A stretch of 64,000 nt of DNA from Gordionus sp. m RMFG-2023. Lineage: Eukaryota; Nematomorpha; Gordioida; Chordodea; Parachordodidae. The DNA is taken from assembly GCF_954871325.1 (NCBI RefSeq), contig NC_088779.1:6760846-6824845 (forward strand). The letters are read 5' to 3'. The notes under the pieces are model-generated. The model saw only the letters and a list, made by a program, of their open reading frames with translations. It had not been told where the DNA came from and searched no databases. A program made the position numbers and the translations under genes. This document shows positions 24,901-36,900 of the stretch, one piece after another (within the stretch, counting starts at the first letter, position 1; each line of letters opens with the position of its first letter).

Positions 24901-27900
24901 AAGGTAGGATCCTTTTTTGGTATTTCTTTAAAGATTAAGTCATACATGGATGAATATTATATTAAACTTCGAAGAAAAATAAAAAAATTTAACAAAATTT
25001 GAGAATTTTTAAAAATTGAAAAAGATTTTTTTTTAAGATACAATCATTTGAATCTCAATGACTCAATAATTTTAGGTAGTGTGTGTAGATGCAAAATTAA
25101 ATTCATTTTTTCATCCCATTTTTTAAGGTTATCGTTTGAGGTCGGGGAATATCCGATTTATACTTGTTCCTGGAATTTTCAATTTGTTATACCAGTGATA
25201 TATTGAAGAAATTCACAAAAAATATGAAGACTATAAATTTCTTTATGTCTGAATATAATGAATTGAAATATCATTATAGTCATCTTTATTCATAAAAATT
25301 CACACAATAATTCCAATCTTGTACAAAATTAAAAATATGTAAATACATGCTTTAAAACCCGAATTACGCTGCATTTATAGTAAATGCGTTATCTTCAAGC
25401 GTCGCGTTATTTGCCGCAGCGTTATCACGTCTGGTTCAGTTTTAAAAACTAATTTAAGGTAAAACTAAAATAGAAATAATTATTTTATAAATATTTTTAA
25501 AAAATCATATACCTTTTTATCGAATTCGCTATTATTTTTATAATCGTATTGAATATATTTTTCTTATCAACGCATCGCAACGTATGTTTTTCAAATTTTA
25601 TCATAGCGTTATCATCATAAGGCTTCATATTTATACATTTATACTTATTTATTGGCTTTGATTGTAATATAACACTGCGTTAAATAATGCAACGTTTGAA
25701 CGTAAGGCGTTTTCTATAAATGAGGCTTATGTCGAATTGCGCACAAATCAAAACGTAAATATAAAAACGTAAACGCAGCTATGTTTAAATTGAAGCGCTA
25801 ACTTTCATTTTTTTCAATACGAAATGCCTAAATTTTAAACAGAAAAAAAGGCCTGCCCTTTATTAAATTAGCAAATCTTTTCGCAATATCATAATTCCAT
25901 AAGCTAAAAATATTATTGTATCATTTAATATATACTTTTTAGAAGATGTTGTATCCATGCCATGCTATCACTTCAAAATTTAAAAACGTTTCAAAAAACA
26001 CAGAAAATATTGTTTTTTAATAAATAATTTAAAATGCAAAACGGAAATGTTACCAATTTAAACGAATGCATTTGAAATGCATTATTTGCGTTTTGAAACG
26101 CTGCACTGAAACGTTCAATTTGTGCGCATAAAAATAAACAAAAATAATTAAATATACATTACCTATTATAAATGATATTACTTTTTTGAATTTAATTTAC
26201 GGGCAAATGTCCGTAAATGTCAATCTCTCAATATTTATTTTTCACATCAATAATATTTAATATATTTTACCCAGTAAAGTATTATTTAAAACCTGTAAAC
26301 TATCATTTTACATTTATTTCGTTCGCTTTACTGGGTAAAACGCTCTATATAATCTTATATTAATATTCGTGTATATAACTGTCGGTTAAATATTAAAGAA
26401 CGCAGTTTTTTACACCGATGAATATTTGTACGAACTGTTCCCAATTGAAGAGAGTTACGATTCAATAAAACTCGTTGCTGTAATACCGCTCAATAATCCT
26501 AACAACTCCGATGTTCAATGGGATCGTAATAATGAACCTAGCGGGTATATGAGACCTCATTTATTCAAGAGAACCCAAATCGATAAACGTAACCTGCAGG
26601 CTGCTTATGAAGATTTCGAAAATGGCGATTACAATAGTCAGTTTTATTTTATACTTATTTTTTTAAACAAATTTTTTATAACATCATTTTCAAAATCGAA
26701 TGCTGGCGGACATTTATTCTTTCGCGTAAAATTTTATCATATTTGATTCTTTATAATCCGAGCCAGTGGCGTGTCCAGGATTTTCCTATAGGGGAAGGAA
26801 ATTTTTTTGGAGGGGCTTTGCCCTTAAACCCCTTTTGGCTGACCTTCGGCCAGCTTTTCCCCTACCTTCAGCCGGGTCAATCTGTGAACAATTCTTTTAA
26901 ATTATTCATAATTCAATAATATTTATAATAATATTTTTAGCTTTTATTTACTAATTCGCCTTATGAATATTTAAAGAAGAAATAAAGGTTATAAACCAAT
27001 TTTTATTTTAAGTTAAGTATATTGTAAATAAATTTTTTTAAAAAATATAAAATTGAAATAAAGTTTAGTGTCATTTTTTTTATAAAATTGGCTACTAGTT
27101 TCAACTTAAATTCTCATATAATATAAATAGAATAAAAAAAATTTATGGAAAATACTAATTGTAGTGTGTAATATTGACTAGAAAATTTTTTAAAGAATAA
27201 GTTTTTATTACTTATTATCAAATACAATATTATATAAATACTAGAATTATAATGCGATTTTTAATTTTCGTGGGAAATTTGCCAATTCATCAAGAATTTC
27301 TTTGTCGTTGGAATCAAATCTCTGTGGATATTTAACAGAGCTAACCCATTTAGCCGAGATTCGGAAGTAGTATTTTGTAAATAAGTTTTCAACCTTCTCA
27401 ATTTGAAAAAGGTCCTTTCATTCGTAAATGTTATAATAGGCAAACATGTAAGAATATTAAATACCTTCAAAATATTTGGAAATTAAGCCAAGGTTTCCTT
27501 ATACCGATTGAGCGCATAAATAGCATGCTCAGGTAAAATAATAAACGTAGTAAATATTTATGGCACAATTCGAATTTACTGAATAAATTGATTTCAGTAT
27601 CAATATCATAGGAATAAAATTTTGCTAAATATTTAATTTTACCAATAATGGCATTAGAAAACGAAGGATCTTTAGGTAATGAAATTTGAAGATTACCAAA
27701 GACTTGTTTTTTATTTAAAAACCGTACTTTAATTTGCGATAAGAATGGGATGAAATTGGATATTTTATAATATCCTATAAGATTTAATTTTTGATTCAAC
27801 GTCTATATAAATATTATGAAATATTCACCTAGATTCATTCTTCCTGTTCACATTTTCCTCCAAATCAATAACTTAAACCAAATCGAAATTTGGTTTTTGT

Positions 27901-30900
27901 AAATTTCTACATAGTAGTGAGCTATAGGAAAATAAAATATTAATGCAACTAGCAGTTAGGATAAACTCTGCTTGATATTGAGAAATTTTGACGGGACAGG
28001 GGGGGGGGAATTTTTATTAGCTAAAAAGATATTTAAGAAAACAGTCAAATTTGCGATGGGGGGTGAAATTTCCTCCCCCCCCCCCCCATTGGTTAGGCAC
28101 CTGATCCGAGCCGAGATATACATATACATATATATATAATAATAATAATAATTTAAATCATATATTAATTCGGAAAATTATGTAATGCATTATTCCATGG
28201 AAATGTTGTTAAAATGGTCGATTTGAATGGCTTTTGAAAAAACGGCTAACTCTATATTTTAAACTGAATAATTTTACATAAACCTAGAAATTTCGCTTCT
28301 AAATGTTCAAATTTGAAAGATGGCTAACTCAATATTTTAGACTGAATAATTTAAACCTCGAAATTTTGCTAATAGATGTCCAAACCTTTGTACCATCTAT
28401 AACCAAAATCTTCAAGCTTGTGTAATATTTTTCTGGATAATGAGTTAGCCGTTTTAAAAAATCGACTCAAATTGAGCTGTTTAACAATACCATAATTCTA
28501 ATGGGTTTTATTTTAAAGAAAATCACCTGCCCATGTGTTTAAAAATTATTTGATTGGTTAGTTAAAATAGGAAATAGGAAATAAATCTTTAATAAATAAT
28601 CTAGTCAGGGTCAGTTTAAATATGTTAAAAAATCCGGAGATTTTTTTAAAATAAATATAAATTATAAGAACTTATCTGTTGAAGCTATTAGAAAATCACT
28701 CAAGTGCTCATATTAACAATTTGCCATTTAAACAATTTACAAAATTAGAGTCACAATCCGGGCCTTAAAAATAAGTATTACTTAACCCGGGATAAAAATT
28801 GAACAAATCCGGGTATAAAAATTTGATCTGTATCTACAACTCTTTGTGATAATATGACATACTTTATATAATGTGTTTATCATTATTTATTCCATCAGAG
28901 GATAAGTCCAACTCTCTTGGATTCGATCAGTCGCCACACCCAGAAATTACGGGACCGTATACTATAGAAACCATCTTTTATGCTCCGAGAAAAGCGATAA
29001 CGTTTCCTGAGCGTAGCATTCCATTTTTAGTGGGACAAGTAACATCATTTTTTCGCGTCGCGTTAACTGTGAATGAGGGGAAGGGGGGGGGGTAAGAGGA
29101 AAACCGAATTCTTTATAAATGAATGGCCTATTAATTTGAATATTATAATCTTCGTTTTATACCAAAAAGAAAAAATTTTTACTCCCACAAGACAAATTAG
29201 GCGCATTTTTTGTCGATTTCACTAAAGAAATATGTTTTTATTTTATTTTTTTATATTCCATTTTACAAGGTGAACAATATCTTTCATCACCCTTCGATCA
29301 ATGCCGATATCAGCGTTATACTAAAATCCGTACGCGATTATCCGGTAGGTGTTATTCAGTTTATATTATTAATAAAATAAAATATTTCGGTTTTGCAAGA
29401 TTTCTGGTAATGATGTATATAGCATTAAACATTATTGATTTTTTTAAAATCTGTCTTATTAAAATATTAAGATATCGTCTTAAATTTTATCCTTATATAC
29501 AAAAAAAAATAAGTTGTTTGTTAGTGGTTTTTGTTTAGCAAATTGTTATTTGTTGACGATAAGCGCCATATATTATTACCCTTAGATTTTTTTTTAACCT
29601 TTATGGATAATATATATTTTTTTAATACCATTATTAGACCAATTATATCGAGGTCGACAATCCAAAAACAACGTTAGCCAATTTAAGAAAATACAAACTT
29701 TCACATGCTCCCGACATAGACGCGGCTATACTTTTATCTAAGTTAACAATAGTTTTTAAAATTAATTATTAAATATTTTTAAATGTAAAAAATTTTTTTG
29801 ATCAAGCCTAAATTTTTCAGGGAATGTAAGATTAGTTTAGTTTAAACTGAACCATAATGAGCCTCAACCGGCATTAGGTAAATTTTAAGAGCCCATAAAT
29901 ATTTTAACTTAACATATATAGTAATCAGAAAATTAGTTGCCAAACGAATATCAAAGTTTTTTTTAGTGCAATAAATATCTCTTAAACTTATAAAATGAAT
30001 AATCAAGTCATTATTATATGTACTACAAGCGTAGTGGAAGGAATGATTTAAATCAAAATTTCCGATTTTTTTTTAAAAAAAAACATTTTATACTCTTCAA
30101 TAAGGAGATTCAAAGGTGTATATTTAAGTTATGCATCTTACATTTTGATACCCCTCAGGAGCAAAATCCTAGAAAAATGTTTTACTTTGTATATATCATC
30201 AATATAAATGTATAATCATAAAATATTAATTTATTGAATATAGTCAAATAATGTCTCCCGCAGGAGTGACATTGGGTAAATATAATTTATAAACTATATA
30301 AAATAAATATACAAAAAATGACAAAAAAAATATTTTTTAATCAAATAATATTTATTTTATATTTGAATAAAAAAAGGTTACGCCGTTGTAGGATCCATAT
30401 GTTCCAAAGATGCCAGCGCTTTATTAGTGCAAGACTTGGGTTTTGACACGGCTCGGTTAATAGCTCACGAAATGGGACATTTGTAAATATTTTATATCAG
30501 TTTCAATAATAGAGTAGAATAGAACCACGGGGTTAAACCTATAGAGATCTTGGAGTTTCCCACCTTGTAGAGCCATTATATTGCTTTTTTTAGGCAATAC
30601 GTGTATTACTTGATCAATATTTCGGTTCGATATATAAATTTAGTTTTAAAATTTTAAAAAATAACTCAAAAGTTTTTGCAACATCTGAGATTTTGAAACA
30701 AATTTTTTTTGGCAAAATCTAATCTTAGTTATTTATTTCAAAATCATTTATATTAGCTTTCCTTTTAATATTTTTAAAACCTAATTTTTTTCCCCCTAAA
30801 ATATATTCCAGTATGACCCTATAAACTTAGATAATTTTACATCTTATCGATATTGCTCAGTTTCGCATAGCATATATACATATGTTTTAAGTAGTGTGGT

Positions 30901-33900
30901 TTATGAACGAAATAATAATATCTAAGCCTGCTTATTTCGCTTACAGGTGGCAGAAAGGTTTGGACATCTATGCTAAATGTCGATGCTTATACAATATTAT
31001 TTTTGACTAAAATCTTAATCGGGCCGTTTTTAATAAATGACTCAAATCGGGATTTTTTTTTACAACACTAATTTTTAGACCTAATTATGGTAACTATATT
31101 AAAAACTATTATGTTATCAGCTGATTGAAAAAAGTAACATATTTTTCCATAATAATTATATTTGTATACTTATTTTTTAAGAATGGGAGCTTTTCATGAT
31201 ATGGGATCCAGTTGCGATACCGGTGAAACGAGTGGCATTATGCATTATTCGCCAGAAATGCATCGTAGATATGTTTGGTCTGAATGCAGCGCCAAATCAA
31301 TAAATGTTCTATTGCGGTATGATTGCAAAAAGCGAGCATAAATATTGTATTCATTTATCATAGAGACTATTTAGTGTTATCGTTTATATTAAAAGGAGGG
31401 AGTACATTTTTGATATATATTTACAAAAAATTTAAATAACTTTAGATCAAATCACGCTCAATGCTTACTTCACTCCGAATATGGTTATAATCCTATCGAT
31501 TTACCCGGAGTCAAGGTCTCATCAGATGAGCAATGTAGAAAGAATTGGGGCCTACAATACTCCACCGAATATATGGTAAGTCAGAATATCTTAGAATTAT
31601 CTTCTTTTTTTATAGCTGAATTTTGTCATTTCATATTTACAATTACACATCATCTAACGAGAATCTTTATACATAATATAAAAAAAAATCTTCATAAATA
31701 ATTTTAATTATCTCCAAATTTTGCAACTCATTGGAGATTTTTATAATTCTAATATTAAATTATTTTTTTTAGAATTCGAATTGCAACATCTTAAAATGCG
31801 TAAGAAAATCGAACATTATGGACAGGGGGCTGCCTCCTTTAGATGGAACATCTTGCAAAAATACGGATAATGGAGGCATTCAGCTGACCGACATATTCAC
31901 AAAATTTGTAATAAACTTTGAAACATTTTTTTTACGATAGTGTTTGTTGCCTATAGTAGTATAAAAAGCAAACTTATTAACAGGATATTGAATTTTCTTT
32001 AAATTTTAATTAATTTAATAAATGTTTTTGGGAACGGTAGATGCGAATTATTCAATACTGTTATTTAACGGTTCGATATGAACCGCTTATTAAAAAACGG
32101 CTAATTCAAAGCCTGAAGATTTTCGTAGTTGGCACGAAGATTTGGACATCTATTAGCGAAATCTCTAAGCTTAGGCATTATTTTTCTGGCTAAAATATTG
32201 ATGCCAATGAAATTCTTCATTTTTTTTTATTTAAGGATACAATTTATGGTCATTTTTAAATCTAATTATAAATGTTTTTACACTTTCGATAAAAATTGAA
32301 TATTTTGAAATCGTGATTATTAGAATTACTAAATTTAAGCATGCTTATTTCAGTTTAGAACTCAAATAATAATATTGAATTCAAATTTATTTCAAAAAAA
32401 AATTAGGTTTGCTTTAGAGGTAAATGTATTGAAGAGAGTTCAGTGAAATCAGCTAAAAGGGGGATTTGGGGAGAATGGTCGGCTTGGTCCGATTGCAAGG
32501 GTTTCTGCCCAATGGGATATAAACAAAGAACCCGAAAATGTTCCTTTAATACGTGAGTATTTTATTTTTTGTTAATAAAAAAAACCATATGATTAACGAA
32601 AAGACACATGAGATCGGCCGGAAAGGAGAATATATAAAATTTTATTGGATGTTGGGAGCTAGTGGTGTTAAATTGCTCGTCGATTTTTAAAAACGGGTAA
32701 CTCAATATTTTATCTAGAAAAATATTACGCAATTCTGAAGATTCGGTCAGAGAAGGAACTAAGGTCTAGACATATATTATCGAAATCTCGAGCTTAGGTA
32801 ATATTTTTCTGGCTAAAATATTAAATTAGCCGTTTTTAAAAATCGGCTCAAAATGAGCGGAGGGAAGTTTCATATCAAATTCTATTTTTGGCTGGTTTTC
32901 GATTCTATTTTTACCCATTAGATATTCTCCATTTTTCCTTCATATTTTTCCTATTATATTTTTATTATAAGGGAAACAAAAGGATCATTTTGTGATGGTG
33001 ATTCGGAGATGACCAAGCTATGTAAATTGGTAAATAATTTTTTTTTTAAAAATTATTTGGGGGGAAATGAATATACCGATTTTTTGATATCGAATAGTTA
33101 TTGAATGATGTCGTTAAATTGGCCGATCCGATATATAGTAAAAAGATGGATAAAAAATTCTCGTAACACATGGTTTTTAATATTCAATTGTGTTAAAAAA
33201 AATCTTATAGAATGATAATTCAACTATTCTTTTTAAATTGAATAGTCAATTTGCTTTAGGGCTCGTCATGGTTAACCATTTTAAGGTTTGGTCCTGGTTC
33301 ACTTCTACGCTTCTAAAATAATGACTATTAACATTTTTTTTTAAGTAAAAAGGGAACTGGGTGATCTTAAAGATCCCGAAAGAAAATCTATGGTGGCAAT
33401 TTACCTAAGATAACCAATGTATATACAAAGAAATTTGATAAGATTATTTTTATGATTTTTTCTTTGAGCTGAATAGTAAAAATTGATGTATTCAAATTTG
33501 TTTTAAACGCGTTAAAGAAGTGGACCAAGTCTAACATGGCGTTTAAAACGCTTTAAAAGAATCTGCAGTGTCAACAGATAGGCAACAAGTTGATAGCTTT
33601 TTATATTCTGCTTTAAAATTTAAGAAATAATTGCTTGCATCGCCGTAGAATTAGAATGGCTAAATAGGATCGGCCTCTAAAAATTTGTTACAATCAATGA
33701 CATGTAATGTAACCTAGGCTGACGATTCATTAATTTAAAGGTGAATCAATACGAATCATCTGGTGACACGCCATTTTGATTTTCCACACGGATAGTTATA
33801 TTTATGAAATTATGGCATGTCACCTGCTATATTCAACGGCACTTCAAAATACATTTTAATAAATGTATCGAACAGTCTAGATAAGGAATTTCATTTGGTT

Positions 33901-36900
33901 ACACTCACAATTATGACTCATGAATTCTTATATTAATTTTTTTTTAAAAAAAAAAGAAATGTGACAATTTACTTCAATATGATTACAAAGCAGAAAATCA
34001 AAAGTTATGCGATGCCCAAAAATCTGATACGAAATTCAAACAAAGTATTAAATATATTTTAGGCCAACAGCTGATTTACTTTTCGTATATATTCCACCAC
34101 CTCATGGATACTAATATAAACTGGCGATTTTTTTCATTAAAAATTTTACATTCATCGAAATCAGCTGTAATCTGTTTTCATTAACTCTAGTAGAACACCG
34201 TTGAATGGAAGACATATTATCTAAATGTCTTTCAATGGCGGACTTCAATGTATACAGACATTTTATTGCATATTAGGATGGATTCTTAGTGGGATTCTAT
34301 CCGGCAGGATTTAATAGATTAGAGATTTTCAAAATCTTTTATTGGGATCAATCTTTCTTTAATTCTTAGATTACTATCTTATTCAATATTAATAAAGAAA
34401 AATTGTTCCGTAAACAGATTTTTAAAAATCAATCAGCTGTTAAACGGTGTCGGATCGGATTCCACTACGAATCCAGTCTTAATGAATGAATCATCGATCT
34501 AGGTATTAATGCCATTGGCACTGTCTAAAGTTTTTGGTGTTTGGCAATTATCTATCATATTTTGCTAACAAAAAAAAGTAAAATTGCAATTTAGCCTAAA
34601 GAAACTATTAAAAATATGGAAGTTGAGCCTTTTCATCGCTTCCTATCAAGAGTATATTATTATATTGTTTAAAAAGATGAGTGGAATGAAATATGGCTCT
34701 AAAAAAACCATGGATGTTTTTTTATTAATCGATAATAATTTAAAATGTTCAATAAGAACTCATACAAATCAGCTGATCTTAACAGTTTTCCTGAGCTTTG
34801 GGGTTCTAAGCGAACAAAATACTTGGATTTTAAAAATATAGATGAGGTAAGTGGTGTATAATATTTTTTTTTCGCTTTCAGTTAATGAGAAGTTGACTAG
34901 CTTTAAAGAATAAAATGAGAGGAGGGGGGCAATGACTTAAGGGAGAATTAAAATATGATCCACAACGTGTTAATTTCTGGTAATACAATTAACTACGTGG
35001 TTACTATCTTCTATGAATCGACTTGTTAAAATCTATTACTGCCAGGCTTTCGTCATCATGAAGTAATATACTGGGTGGCGCAAATGGTAAAAGCAAATGG
35101 CAGAACCAATTGCGATGAAATTAAAAGTTCTCTTGAATACAAATTTAAGTCTCTTCACAAGCACCTTCTTAAATATAGGTTGATTGATTGCTTAATGATG
35201 TCAAAAAATGAAACAATGTGAACACATGGTGTTTATTAATTCTTTTGGATGGAACACTAGCGATTTATTTTGCTATTATTACAACTATACCATGCTATCA
35301 AAAGACAAATCTCATTTTAAATAAATTCCTGTCTATGAAAACGCTGGAATGCGGGTAAGGTCAATTAGTAATTTTCCTAATAAGATTTTAAACGATTGAA
35401 GGATTCTGGTTCGCTTTTAAAATTCTGGTAGTGGAAGTTCATGAACTAAAAAGAAAAAAATTGTAAACATTTAGGAGAAATCTATATCCCAAGAAAGTTA
35501 ATTAAGTACTAGTGTTGTTAAAAAGCCCAATTTGGGTCTTTACGGCTCGATTAAGATTTTAGCTAAAATACTATTATGTAAGCATCAAGATTTGATAAAT
35601 AGATGTCCAAGCAATTATGTCAGCTATGCCCAAAATCTATAGACTTATATAATGTTATTTTGGTTGTACAATCTTAATCAGGCCGTTTTTTAAAATCGAT
35701 CCAAATCGGGCTTTTTAACAGCACTACTATAGTAACCACAATTAGAAAGGAATTCTGGCAAGATACCCATATCAGATAAAAAGAAAAACGATAAATAATT
35801 TAAATAGAATTGATTTCTTGGTCCTTTCTCAAAAATTACCCCCCCCCCCCCCTAATGACCTAAGCATTCTTGATGAAATTTCTCATATTTCTAAAAAAAA
35901 TGTCTAAATTTTATTGAATATGGTTGAAGCATTCATTCCCTTTTATCAGCGTTTTTTTTAAGTGCGTGATTTTTTACATCACTCGGTAATACCTACATTA
36001 GCAGCTTGAAATAATTATTTATATGGGTTCTAACTAGTGTTGTTAAACGGCTCGTTTTGAGCCGATTTCTAAAAATGGCTAACTCAATATTTTAGCCAGA
36101 AAAACATTGCCTAAGCCTCGAGATTTCGATAATTTGTGTCTAGACCTTTGTTCCTTCTTTGAACAAAATCTTCAGGCAGGCTTGCATAATATTTTTCCGG
36201 ATAAAATATTGAGTTAGCCGTTTTTAAAAATCGGATCAAAACGAGCCGTTTAACAACACTAGTTCTAACTCAACATGTTTAAAAAATACAAAATTATTTT
36301 AGGATCTATTACTTATGGCGTGTTCTATGCAGATATTTTTTGTTGTTGTAAGGCTTATAGTAATATGATTAAAGGTATCGCAGGATGTGCCCTATCATAT
36401 TTTGCGATAAAATGAATTAGAAATTTTATCACCTAAGTACCTCACCGTTTTTGCCGATATTAAAATGGCCTGTTTATAACTAGATTAACATATATTTTTT
36501 AATGCATGGACATCTTGAATTGTTACTAACACTTAAAAATATGTTATCAAACAAAAATATTTTAAGAAGGGTTTAGTGGCTTCAAATAAAATCAGCATCT
36601 TTGGGATCGGTTTTTACGGATCAATTTTGAATTCAAGATGTTTATGCATAAAATATAAACTGCTAATATGTTGTCAATTCTTAAATAGACATATTTATGA
36701 CCATGCCATTTTAATATCGGCAAAAACATCGTTGCAGCCCTAAACCTATGATAAATAAATATATCAATGATATTTGATCCCAATTATCAAATTTAACCAT
36801 TATATATAATAATATATTTGATTATAATAATTATAATATGCTTAATTTGATTTTGTTAAACTTTTTTATAAACTTTATGAGATAAAATTGCGAAAGTGTC

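Noticed and set aside
35502-35734. Target-site duplication around the MITE at 35,510
   Set aside because: The flanking octamers TTAAGTAC and CTATAGTA do not match, so no duplication is claimed.
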